A program made the position numbers and the translations under genes. From positions 18,609,927-18,673,926 of the forward strand of contig JANJXV010000024.1 of assembly GCA_024803745.1 (NCBI GenBank): 64,000 nt of DNA, in the 5' to 3' direction. Origin of the DNA: Megascapheus bottae (Eukaryota > Chordata > Mammalia > Rodentia > Geomyidae). Positions 47,086 to 57,860 of the stretch are shown one piece after another (positions within the stretch are counted from its first letter, which is position 1; every line of letters begins with the position of its first letter). Under the pieces are notes generated by a model that was not told where the DNA came from, ran no database searches, and saw only the letters and a list, made by a program, of their open reading frames with translations.

Positions 47086-48654
47086 TGAGAGGTTTGTATA
47101 GCACCATCAATACACACATTATATCTGCACATACAGAAAACTACTTGTGTGGATCAGATCTTCCAACAGGAATCTAGAAGAGGAAGCCCCCTGGCAGCCT
47201 CTGGTGCATGGCTGAGTGCTGCTCTCCTAGCGCGTGGGTTGAGTGTAGCCAGCTGTCCCTCGGGCTGAATACTGGCCTACTAGGTTTGGAGAAAAAAACA
47301 GAAGCCATCCACCACAGTGCTCAAGGCCAGACTGATGCCAGAAACAAACAACAAGGCCAAACACAACTGGGGCACTGTGCATTGTGTTGACACAGAATTC
47401 TGGTGGGTCCCTTGGAAGTGAGCCTGATGATAATCAGCTCAGCCCTGCCAGTGGGACTCCACTGGCAGCCACCACAGACTATGGCTTTAGGTTATTATGT
47501 AGCAGAGACGAAAATAGAACCGCCTCAGAAGCTTCATGGTCTGTGCCTCTATAAACCACCTGCTATGGAGAAATTTTGTCCAGATTCTTAAATGCAACAA
47601 CAACAAAAAAAGAAAGAAACAGTTTCCTAATCACCCATGTTTAAATGCTGACCCAAATCTGCCATTATGGTACCAACAGATGGCTCAACTAGATTTCAAA
47701 TGACTCTATGATTTTTAAGGGCTATTTTGTTCATCCCCATCAAAGAAGAAAATAAGGATGGGAAGCCAGATGCTTTGGAGCCAACTGACTTCAGAATTTA
47801 AAATATCAAGAACATCAAGGGAAAGGTCACTCTTTGGGGTCTATGATTTTCCTCCTCTCTTTTGTCAATTCAATTGAGCCTTGGGACTAAAGATTTATTC
47901 AGAACAGCTAAAACTATGTTGCCTTTCTTTCTTCTGCAATGTAGGGCATATACCACTGGCACCTAGCATTGCCTGGAACCAGATACTTTTTAAAGTTTTA
48001 CAAATAATAGGATGAAACTATTTTATTGTTTCTGTATTTAGCTGAGTTTTAAGGTGAGAGTATCTCTTGACCATAGGTTGATTCCCTGTTTGATTTGATT
48101 TGGTTCAACTCAAGAGTAAATATTGCTCTTGCCTCCAAAACTTCAAACACATCAATAAATGCCTCCAATATCCTCTAGCTTATATCCAAGGCTCATAAAG
48201 TGTTAGGATCAAACTCAAATAATAATTTTCTTCCATTAATACTCACCTTAAAAATAGAGAACTTAAAGTATTTTTTTGCTCAAAGATTTTCTATGTCTTT
48301 CTATTACATAAGTAAATATACATGCTCTAAAAACATTTTGTATTTCATCGCTAAGGTGTTCATCCTAAGTTGATATGCAAAGACTTATATTTTAGAGTAA
48401 CAGTTATCCTACTTTCAACTGTATATCACAGATATAAATGACACACTGATTTGGTACTTACGAATGTAAAAGAAAACTTCCCCGCTTTGAGCAGGATTTT
48501 GCTAGGTCTCAAAGGTAGTGGAGTTTAGGGGTTTTGTTTGTTTCCATTGTAAGCATCCTCAGATAGGTGAAGATGGCAAAGCAAAATGACAAAAGTGGAT
48601 ACCTTCCCCAAACGAACTGAGTATTCTTTTCTGATCAGCTAAAGAAAATCGTAC

Positions 48655-48875
48655 TAGGCTCTAGTGGCTCATGGCTGTAACCCTAGCTACTCAGGAGGCT
48701 GAGATGTGAGGTAGGGAAGTCATGAGACTCTTATCTCCACTGAACCACCAGAAGAGCTGCAAGTGGAGCTGGGACTCAAGTGGTAGAGCACTAACCTGTA
48801 GCACCAACAGCTCAGGGACAGTATCAGCCCTTGAGTTCAAGACCCAGACCTTCACTAAAAAAATAAAGAAAAAGA
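48655..48875 (+). mobile_element. Composite SINE, left half shortened
   Basis: ctagctactcaggaggctga, then agctgcaagtggagctggga and ccttgagttcaagacccaga. Confidence 0.85.
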
Positions 48876-49496
48876 AGAAAGAAAAAGGACAAAGAAATGG
48901 CATTTATGTTAGTGGATCCTTCACAGGCTTGTGAACGTCTTATTCTTTCCAGAGGTCATGCTTCATTCTTTAAGGAACAGTGTCATAAGGACCCAATCCC
49001 TCTCTAGTATGTATGAATCACTGACATTTTGCATTTCGATGAAGTATTCTGTTCACTTTCTCATTGACTTTGCATGCTTTTGTGCTGGTTGCCATAAATA
49101 ACATGACTTTTTCTTACTTTGTCATGGTGGAAAATGTTAGCATAACATTCTGACTTTTGTAAGACAAGGGTCTATTTACCCATAATTTATCTGAATTTCC
49201 TAAATGTCCTATGCTGATTTTATTGGTCTTAAGCTAGTATTGTTCTAAACATTTAAAACTTTAAAATATGTGTACATGTGATCATCTACCCTGAATGATA
49301 ATAAACAATGTTTGTATAAACTGAATTATAATAAGCAATGTCTTTGTAAGGACTTAGAGTGAACTAGGTGAATTTAGTCAGTTTATTAGAATCTTCCTTG
49401 AATTCATGCAAATTTTTGCCTACTGTGTTTCATTGCAACATACTTGATGGCATTAACTAAAGGCTTTGAAATTTTACCATTGTTTATATTGCTCAC

Positions 49497-49720
49497 AAAA
49501 AAATGCTCTTGCAGGGGCTGGGAGTATGGCCTTGTGGGAAAAGTGCTTGCCTAGCATGCATGAAGACCCAGGTTCGATTCTTCAGTACCACATACATAGA
49601 AAAAAAAATCCAGCAGTGGTGCTGAGGCTCAAGCGGTAGAGCTCTAGCCTTGAGAAAGTCCAAGGACAGTGCTCAAGCCCTGAGCTTAAGCACAGGACTG
49701 GCAAAAAAATGCTCTTGCAG
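49497..49720 (+). mobile_element. IDL-Geo-like SINE with exact 18-bp TSD
   Basis: Body 49515-49702. The TSD aaaaaaatgctcttgcag is present unchanged on both sides, implying a recent insertion. Confidence 0.95.
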
Positions 49721-49756
49721 TGTAGAAACAATTAGCTTACCCTGTGGACTCTATAA

Positions 49757-49980
49757 ATGTTTTTGTGTGACACTCCTATGGCTTGAACTCAGTGCATGCG
49801 CACTGTCCCTGAACATTTTTTGCTCAAGGCTAGCACTCTATAACTTGAGATACAGCTCTACTTTTGAGTAGCTAATTGTAGGTAAGAGTCTCATGGTCTT
49901 TCCTGCCTTGGCTGGTTTAGTCCTCAGCTCTCAGTCTCCTGGTAGCTAGGATATAGGCCTGAGCCACTGGCACCCAGCTT
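49757..49980 (-). mobile_element. Composite SINE, inverted relative to its neighbour
   Basis: Complement shows gggtgccagtggctcaggcc, then a right half ending in gttcaagccatagg-like sequence. Only about 55 bp separate it from the plus-strand SINE ending at 49702. Confidence 0.88.
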
Positions 49981-50726
49981 TAGGTTGTTTTTTATCATTG
50001 CTTAATGGAGCATCCCAAGCTCCTCTACTCCCATGTTGATGGTAATTACCACATACTTAGCAGATCCAGGCTGCCTTCTCATCCCCAGATGAATACAATG
50101 TCTACTTTTTCCATTGATTTATGTGAAGGCTCCAGTTTAAGCTACAGAACATAAATGGATTATTCCAAGAAAAAAAAACAAATGTCAACAATTTAAAGCA
50201 CAGAATTTTCAGCACAAGTGAACTCTGGGGCCACAGTTATGACAAACGGTATGAAGAAAATAAGACTTGATTTCCAGGACCTTTTCATTTCAGAAGCAGT
50301 TAAGACTCAGCTCAATCTAAGACCTTGGAACTAAGGGAGGAACCTATAAATGTCATGACCAATTCATAATTTAATGTCCATGCTAAGTGTTTCTAGCTCT
50401 GATATTTATATAGCACATTTTCATGGCTACTCTGATGTTAACGAAAATGCTTTATACAAATAATAGTATTGCATGCAATAAAGCACAGACCATACATGAC
50501 CCTCTAACTCTGAGACCTAATTAGCATCGTCTTAAAACACCAGAGATGTCTCTATACATAAGTATATTTCTAATGATGCAACTAATTACAATTATGCTAT
50601 GTTCTTCTAATCAATCTGCAATTATACATTTGCCAATATGAACTGCCAATTTAGGTTGATAATATTCATCAAGGACATTGGTTTGGGGAGAATGCAAGAC
50701 TATTTAAAATAGTTTAAGTTTAAACA

Positions 50727-50935
50727 TTACAACCCAGCATAGCATTTCATACCCATAATCCCACTTGTGTGGGAGGCACAGGTAAGAGGATCATGGAATA
50801 AAGCCAGTGCCAGGTCAAAAGTGAGCATGTACTTGAAAGAAAACCCAAGACAAAAAGGGATGTTCAAGGGGAAGAATCCCTGCCTAATAAGTGTGAGGTC
50901 TTGAGTTCCGCAAGAAGCATGGCAAAAAGAAAATC
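50727..50935 (+). mobile_element. Old B1-like plus tRNA-like dimer
   Basis: catacccataatcccacttg with gaggatcatgg, then aagaatccctgcctaataag and gaggtcttgagttccgcaag. Confidence 0.55.
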
Positions 50936-51139
50936 CAAAACTACAAATCATGACAGCGTGTATAATTCATCAATATGAATTTATGACAATATACAAAGTA
51001 ACTGGTTATATTCTTACTTCAACTGGTGAACTGAGAAAAAGGTTCTTCTGTGAGTAGAGCCAGCTAGGCTTTCTTTCCATGTAATCCAACTAGGCTTTCT
51101 TACAAAGCACTGACTATTTTACCTGAACTGAATACAGGC

Positions 51140-51480
51140 ATTAATCATGACATGCTAGATGGATCTCTGGATTTTGTGAATTGCCTCAAGAGTCCCTTGA
51201 GCTCTGTTTCTTTGAGCCACTATGCCTTAAAGGGAAATGGGGGAGTTTATTCTATTCCGACAGCTGGTAGCACACCTATCTCAGACCGGCAGAGTCCCGT
51301 AGCCCTTGTTGGGTTCTGCCTATACAGGCTTGGCTTGCCTGTCATCCCTCCCCTGACCATTCACCACATTCTTCACCAGCCCTGTGGTTTCCTCTTCCCC
51401 TGCCCCCACAGCTGAAATAATCTCTTTCTTTACTAAACTTTCCTCAAATTACACAATAAGATTGTGAGCATTTCAGACCT
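51140..51480 (+). mobile_element. Candidate solitary LTR
   Basis: C-rich stretch with cacagctgaaataatctctt tctttact followed by a tract typical of LTR 3' ends. Boundaries and family uncertain; no internal genes nearby. Confidence 0.35.
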
Positions 51481-51573
51481 TTTCTACCTCAGATCTGGCT
51501 CCTTCATCACACAGGACTGTGACTAACAGCTGTGTCAAATCATGCAATGGTCATCAGCTTGGCAGCTAACAGT

Positions 51574-51806
51574 AAAAGAATTGCACAGGGGGCCGGGAGT
51601 TTGGCCTAGTGGTTAAAGTGCTTGCCTAGCATGCATGAAGACCCGGGTTTGATTCCTCGGTACCACATACCACATATATATATAGAAAAAAGCCGGAAGT
51701 GGTGCTGAGGCTCAAGTGGTAGAGCTCTAGCCTTGAGAAAGTCCAAGGACAATGCTCAGGCCCTGAGCTCAAGCCCAGGACTGGCAAAAAAAAAAAGAAT
51801 TGCACA
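51574..51806 (+). mobile_element. IDL-Geo-like SINE with exact 14-bp TSD
   Basis: Body 51588-51792, with a small (TA)n expansion inside the linker. The TSD aaaagaattgcaca is exact; implied nick TTTT/AC. Confidence 0.95.
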
Positions 51807-52029
51807 ACTGAACTGTGGGTCGCCTCATGTGGAACTCACTCAGACACTGCCAAACACACACTCAAGACTCAAGAGAAAATCACTCTAAGTATTTATTTTA
51901 TGACTGAATGACAAAATGGAAATCACAACCACAAGCATTTTGAACTGTAAACATTGCCTTAAAATTCCAAAGCTTATAAACCACCAGTAAACACACACAT
52001 ATACTAACAAGTAAGTGGCTGGACTTTTA

Positions 52030-52112
52030 TTGTTTTGGGTTTTTTATATACCATTTTTTTATTGTCAGGTTAATATACAGAGGGGTTACACTTACATATG
52101 TAAAAGTAGTGA
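52030..52112 (-). mobile_element. Same L1-3'-end-like repeat, opposite orientation
   Basis: tatacagaggggttacactt followed by acatatgtaaaagtagtgag is the reverse complement of the core seen at 9440-9562. Confidence 0.55.
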
Positions 52113-52174
52113 GTACAAGTGGCTTTTTTAATTTTTTTATCTCATTCTTAATGAGTAAGTTGTAAGCAGGTGTC

Positions 52175-52260
52175 TATGCATGCATGCCTGCGAATGTGTG
52201 TGTATGGATGTGCATGCATATATGTGTATGTGTCTGTGTGTGTGACTGTGTGTATATACA
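52175..52260 (+). repeat. Imperfect (TG)n repeat
   Basis: Interrupted tgtgtgtatg-type repeat, including gcatgcatgcc. Confidence 0.85.
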
Positions 52261-52277
52261 AGGTTGGATGGGATTTA

Positions 52278-52486
52278 AAAGCCTATGGAGGGCTAGGATT
52301 GTGGTCTAGTGGTAGAGTGTTTGCATAAAGCCCTGGGTTCGATTCCTCAGTGACAAATACACAGAAAAAGTCAGAAGTGGTGCTGTGGCTCAAGTGGTTG
52401 AACTCTAGCCTTGAGAAAGCCCAAGGACAGTGTGCAGATCCTGAGCTTAAGTCCCAGGACTGGGATTTTTTTTTAAAGCCTATGGA
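52278..52486 (+). mobile_element. IDL-Geo-like SINE with TSD and odd T-run tail
   Basis: Body about 52290-52474, flanked by aaagcctatgga on both sides. The 3' end reads gggattttttttt instead of the usual A-rich tail. Confidence 0.9.
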
Positions 52487-53014
52487 AATGTAACAATGTA
52501 GAATTCTAGCCATGAAATTTGCCTACAGCCCCAGTTTGAAGTAATTTTTGAACCACTAAATCTGTGGAAGGAAACAGAACAATGAGCTCTTATTTGGTCC
52601 AGGGCAAAAGATAGGATCCAAGCAAGTACTATGTAATCCAACCCACAGAGATGAGACACGGGCGTGACAGCACACATCCCAGAACTGCTTGAGTCTGAAC
52701 ATGCACGTGCATTTGTACTATGGTCACAAGAGCAGAACCTAACAGTACTCTCTTAAGGGTAGATTAGGAATTCTTGAAACCTCTTCCCTGATGACTGCAG
52801 TGTGATCAGTTTATGACGGCCTCTAAGGGCAGCAGGCAGGAGAGGAGACAGGACCATAGCACAGCAGGGAACTGCAAGTCCAAGTTCCCCGTCTAGTTGA
52901 CTGTGTCAGAATAAGATAAAGGACTACAAAAGGAAATGATGTATGACACTGAGGAATACTTGTTTTATTGATTTGCATTGATTCTTATTTTAATAAAATT
53001 CCTCCAACTCGGTC

Positions 53015-53250
53015 AACATTGGTAGCTTTCATTTGTAATCCTAGCTACTCAGGAGGATGAGATCTGAGGACTGAAGTTCAAAGACAGCCTGGGGAGGAAA
53101 GTCTGTGAGACTCTTCAATTAACCATCAAAGAGCCAGAAGTGGTGCTGTGCCTCAAGTGGCAGAGTGTCAACTTTGAGCAAAAAGGCTTAGAGACAGTGC
53201 CTAGGCCCTGAGTTCAAGCCTCAGGACTGGCACACACACAAAAGAAAAGG
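53015..53250 (+). mobile_element. Composite SINE (B1-like plus Geo-type)
   Basis: tttgtaatcctagctactca ... gccagaagtggtgctgtgcc ... caagcctcaggactggcaca, ending in a short (CA)n. Confidence 0.9.
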
Positions 53251-53867
53251 TAGATGAACCCAATGGAGCAAAGTCATAGGACAAGAGAAAACTGACTTCT
53301 CACATGTAAAGTGACTAATAAAATTCTTTCTATTCGCTCATTCGTCACCTTGTTTTTATCTTAAATCTCTTAATCTATCCTGTCTATCTCATTTACAAGT
53401 TAAAAAGGAACAAATTGAAAGCCCCTGGGTTGAACTGGGAAAGGTAATAGAAGCTATAATTAAGGAGCCATGTCCTGAAACCTTTCAGAGAATGTTGGTA
53501 GCCAATGGCTAGACTGTGATATTTTCTTGTCAGGCACATGGTAAAATAGCAAATTCAACAGCACCTTTTTCCCGTCTCTATCATCCTCTAACCAGGCTTC
53601 ACACTGCCAATGTATCATGACATCCTTCTATTGTCAAAAAAAAGAAAGCACCTGTGCTACTCACCTTATATCAGTGCTTAGTCCAAAGGAGTCACATGAA
53701 TAAAGTAATAAATAATTGACAAGAAACATTTTCTATTAAACTATCTTGATCTTTGTTGAACCAGAACTTCCTTGTATTGCTGCCATGAGATATGTCATTA
53801 AAAATAACATCTGTGATGTTATCTATCACCAAACTTAAACATTCAGAGGTTGGTACTATATGGCCTA

Positions 53868-53893
53868 CACAGAACAGAACAGAACAGAACAGT
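53868..53893 (+). repeat. (ACAGA)n microsatellite
   Basis: Five consecutive agaac-type pentamers. Confidence 0.95.
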
Positions 53894-54311
53894 TTTAATG
53901 GCACCACCCTTAACACACTTTCCAAGTGTCATTGCATCCCAAAGAGCCATAGCAAGAAAGGGAACTGACCCGCCAATAATGACAAACCCAATAGTGTTCT
54001 GAAGGGCTGACATTTCTAGATACCATTTTGCATTCTTGAGTCTGTACAGTATTATGGGTCACAACCTATGTACTCACATCTGAACCTAAAAGTAGTGCTT
54101 TCAATAATCCATTCAGTTGCTGTCACTGAACAAATAAACAGGTTGGACCAGTTTTAACAAAATAGAAAATCTTATATTATCACAAATCAACAAACAATTC
54201 ACTTTCACTGTAAAAATTCATCCATCCCTCTGGAAAAAAGTGCTGATTCCTTTTTATTAGAACCAGGGCCACTTGCTATGAATTTCTGAAACATCTCTTA
54301 AGTAAAAAGGG

Positions 54312-54512
54312 TCCTTGGCTGATTGCCAGTAGGCTGAGATCTAAGGGTCGTGGTTCAAAGCTATCCTGGGCAAGAAAGTTCTTGAGACTCTTATTTTCAT
54401 ATAAAAGTAGAGCTATAGCTCAAGCAGTAGACCACTAGCCTTGAGACCATACATTCAGGGACAGCGCCCAGGTACTGAATTCAAGCCCCAAGAAGACCAG
54501 CATACAAAGAAA
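54312..54512 (+). mobile_element. Composite SINE, left half internally deleted
   Basis: aggctgagatctaagggtcg, caaagctatcctgggcaaga, then agagctatagctcaagcagt. Confidence 0.8.
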
Positions 54513-54558
54513 AGAGGGCCTGGAAACATGAGTGAGGGGTGTTGGGTAGGGCCCTTAC

Positions 54559-54624
54559 CTTACCACACTGCTTACATTTCCCCTCCTGCCGGCGTCTGTG
54601 TACCCAGTGATGGCGGACAAAATT
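54559..54624 (-). CDS. DGKI: DGKI exon: start of C1 domain 2
   Basis: 66-bp exon, 22 codons, phase 0 at both ends: [20 protein letters not shown] then GK. The HHW motif provides the first His ligand and CKQC the first Cys pair of the second C1 domain. Acceptor is CTGCAG/AAT. The donor region reads TGTGGTAAGGTAAGG, so GT occurs twice, six bases apart. The lower site (after AAG, 54558/54559) is chosen because it joins cleanly to GFQQKF in the next exon. Use of the upstream GTAAGG would drop two codons (Gly-Lys) in frame. Confidence 0.96.
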
Positions 54625-55094
54625 CTGCAGGAACACAAAGTTCAATGAGTATGTTTTAGTCCTCAGATCTCAATAGTCATGTGTTAATGTTTGGATCACA
54701 GAACTGTGGGTACTATAACCTAAACCTATGCAAGCACAAAAGCAAAAGGTGTAGCTATAATTTGCTTAACAATAAGAACAAATAAAGCAAAAAAAACTGC
54801 ATTTAAGTGTTTATCCCCAGGGGAATGGTTCGTCCGCATAGTTTGTTCTACTTCCCATGCCTTCCCTCTCTGTCTAGCCATGCCCCATTGTTCTTTCCCT
54901 ACTTTCCTAGGATTAAATCCATATGTGTTCTTGTGAAAGGCCTAAAGAACTTTGAGTGGGTGGTTACTGAGCCAGGAAAAAGAAGCAAAGAACCAGGTAT
55001 AGCAGCTCCTACTATAGGAGGAGGAAACTGGGAGGGCTGCTACTCATTGCCAGATTGGCAACAAGAAAGATAGACTCTGAGTGAGCAATTCAAC

Positions 55095-55258
55095 TGGGCA
55101 ACGCGGTGAGTGCTTGTGCTCCCAGCCTTGTGGGTAGCATAGGTCCAAGGCCTGCCGTTGAGCCAAAGTATAAGGACTTACCTGCAAAATAACTAAAGAC
55201 AAAGGTCTAGGAGATGAAGGCAGAGCACCTGCCTAGCCTAAACCCAGGACTGCTGAAA
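55095..55258 (+). mobile_element. Old B1-like plus tRNA-like dimer
   Basis: gcttgtgctcccagccttgt then gatgaaggcagagcacctgc and taaacccaggactgctgaaa; runs into the GGAA-rich tract. Confidence 0.5.
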
Positions 55259-55550
55259 GAAAGGGAGGAAGGGGGAAGGAAGGGAGAGAGGTAGGGAGGG
55301 AAAGGAAGGAAGTAAAGAAGGACAAAGGGAGGGAGGGAGAGAAAAAGAAAGTGAGAAAAAGATAGAAGAAAAGAAAGAGAAAAAGGAAGAAAAAAGGGAG
55401 GGAGGGAGGGAGAAAGGGAGGAAAGAAGGAAGGAAGGAAGGTAGGAAGGAAGGAAGGAAGGAAGGAAGGAAGGAAGGAAGGAAGGAAGGAAGGAAGGAAG
55501 GAAAGATGGAAGGAAGAGAGAGAGAAGAAGGAAAGAAAGGAGGGAAAGAA
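55256..55550 (+). repeat. Long GGAA-rich purine tract
   Basis: About 290 bp of A/G with only a few pyrimidines, including a pure (GGAA)n run at about 55422-55502. Confidence 0.97.
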
Positions 55551-55771
55551 GTCTGTGTAGGCAAAAGAGAGACCCTGAAATGCAACAATATATTGTTCAG
55601 TCTAGGAAACTTATATGTAATATTGTACATGACAATAACATTACATAGTATTCTGGCAAGAAGAAACAAAGTAATCAAGTTTTCAGGAAGAAGGAGAGCC
55701 CCAGTAGATGTAGAATGAAAGAAGATGTAGAAAAAAAGGTATAGAAAAGAGATATCTAAGTGATATACCTA

Positions 55772-55995
55772 GAACAGGATTACATTCCTGTAATCCTAGA
55801 TACTTGGGAGATTGAGATCTGAGGACCATAGTTGGAAGGCAGCTAGAGCAAAGTCTTGAGAGTGTTATCTCCAATGAAACAACATAAATGCCAGAAGTGG
55901 ATCTGTGGCTCAAGTTGTAGAGTGCTATCCTTGAGCACAAAAGTTGAGGGCTAGTGCTTAGGCCTTGAGTTCAATACCCAAGACAAGCACTAAAG
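55772..55995 (+). mobile_element. Composite SINE (B1-like plus Geo-type)
   Basis: ttcctgtaatcctagatact ... gccagaagtggatctgtggc ... tgagttcaatacccaagaca, then an (AAAT/AGAC)-rich end. Confidence 0.85.
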
Positions 55996-56514
55996 AAATA
56001 GACAAATAAATAGATAGACAAATAAGACTCTGATATTGACAGTGGCCAGGCAAGGTTACTGTGTTTAAAGCTTGGGCCAAAGAAATAGATTATCTTCCCT
56101 TGAAGACTGTTTAATAAATACTCATCCAAACTATACTCACTGAATGGCAACTACACAGCAGGAATTATTATCAGTATGTACATAACAAAAAATGTAGGTA
56201 AATGCTAAGAAAAGAAAAAAAAGTTCTATCAAGGCATGAACTTCAGGGTGACAAAAAATACCTGCATCAATCATCAGCATTATTAGTGTTGTAATGCCAC
56301 TCTAGTCCTCTAAATAACATCAAATCAATTCAAACTAAAACTAAACAAAGACCCTGAAGGGATAATGGTCTTTTAACAATAATAAGAGACAAAGAAGTCT
56401 AATGGTTCTGCAAATTAGTCTAATTTTTATTTTTCTCTTCCCACTGCCACCATTTAATAAAACAAAAGCACAATTTCATATTGTTCTCAGAGAGAATAAA
56501 AAGTAAAAATGATA

Positions 56515-56640
56515 ACTAACCCTTACTGAGTTGTCTCTGTCCCAGGAGCTCTTAAAAATATTCTATATGCAATATGTCTATTCACCTTCATGAGAATTTT
56601 AATGTAACAGTAAAGTCTCAGGAAGGGTGAAAATAACGAA
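56515..56640 (+). mobile_element. MIR/L2-like ancient fragment
   Basis: cccttactgagttgtctctg, aaaatattctatatgc and ccttcatgagaattttaatg loosely follow the MIR 3' end order. Confidence 0.35.
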
Positions 56641-57559
56641 ATACTATTTCTGTTGGTCAATTGTACTCTCATACCTGTCCAATGTCCTTGGCTCCTCTTC
56701 AAGCTAGACTGTTTACTTTCTCATTATTAAGTCATTAGAATGTACATTTCTAACCTATCCTGCCTTCAAATCATGCTGCCTGGGCAATTTATTCCCCATT
56801 CACTCCCCCAAGAACTTGAGAAGACTTGGGCTGGACCTTGCTGATGCTGCTTATCTGTGAGAGTTTCCATAGTTACATGGTGACCCAAGGCTGGCTGAGC
56901 CTTTCAAGACAGGGATAGCAGCAATTTCAAGAATCTGATAGGATCAGTGCACTTCACTCACTGAAGCATTCCCCCCTCGCCCCGATTAAGGAGAAAGCTT
57001 GTATCCTCCACCTCTTTGCTTTGTAAGTGAGCCTCTTCCTCTTCTAGTTACAATAAGAGACAACTCAGCTCAGCACGTCTGCTTAAGAATAAGAGCTGAG
57101 GAGAGCTAGGGCCAACATCCATATGGCACACCAATAAATAACCTCAATGACAGTCAGGACTGGAAGTATTCAATCCATAAAAATGTCAGCCAGCAATTAA
57201 AAAAGAGAGAAAAAGATTACTATAATTGCCATTCATTTCATAAAAATGGAGGACAAATGAGCACTATTATGAAAGTTAAGAGAAATTCTGTATCTATTGA
57301 GATTATAAATCACCCAGTGACGATTAATTTAAGAAGGGAAGTGTTTCAAGAATCGGATGCAATTACCTATGAGAAATTGTGGCTGATTCATGGGCTCATG
57401 TAGCTCCTGACAGATCTATTGGAAAGATCAAGCCAACTATTTCTACAAATCAACAATGGAAAAAGTAGACCGACTTAATCATTTGTACTGTAATGTAAAT
57501 CATTTGCTAAGCAGATTTGTAAAACTATGAAATTTAGTATATTCAAAAGGAGACATTCA

Positions 57560-57560
<1 letters not shown>

Positions 57561-57610
<50 letters not shown>
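57561..57610 (+). repeat. (GT)n microsatellite
   Basis: About 24 GT units; tail of the minus-strand SINE at 57623. Confidence 0.97.
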
Positions 57611-57612
<2 letters not shown>

Positions 57613-57622
57613 ACGTGCATGT

Positions 57623-57841
57623 GCCAGTCCTGAACTCAAGGCCTGAGCACTGTACCTGAGCTTTTTTGCTTCAGGCACTGCTCTAGTATTTAGGCCATAG
57701 TTCCACTTCTTGATTTTTGGTGGTTAAATAGAGATAAAGCTTCTCACAGACTTTCTTGTCTGGCCTGGCTTAGAATCCCAATTCTCAGAGTTCAGCCAAC
57801 TGAGTAGCTAAGATTACAAGTGTAAGACACCTATGCTTGGC
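57623..57841 (-). mobile_element. Composite SINE whose tail is a (GT)n/(CA)n array
   Basis: gtgccagtcctgaactcaag at the low end is the complement of the right-half terminus; the B1-like end is near 57841. The adjoining (GT)n at 57561-57610 is its tail read on the plus strand. The twin-primed L1 inserted directly next to this SINE. Confidence 0.87.
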
Positions 57842-57860
57842 AGTTAAAACATTCAAATTT

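Larger units (their letters stand above)
42979..54558 (-). other. DGKI intron, 11.6 kb, largest complete intron
   Basis: Rich in retroposons: IDL-Geo-like copies at 45370, 49515, 51588 and 52290, composite SINEs at 48655, 49757, 53015 and 54312, an older dimer near 50727, a MIR near 46955, an inverted repeat at 45791/46377, AT-rich palindromic simple repeat at 46800-46917, and an LTR candidate near 51140-51480. 43080-45360 and 47080-48640 show nothing I recognise with confidence. Confidence 0.75.

Noticed and set aside
55238..55678. 146-codon open frame of Ser/Pro/Leu/Phe repeats
   Set aside because: Translation of the GGAA-rich tract.
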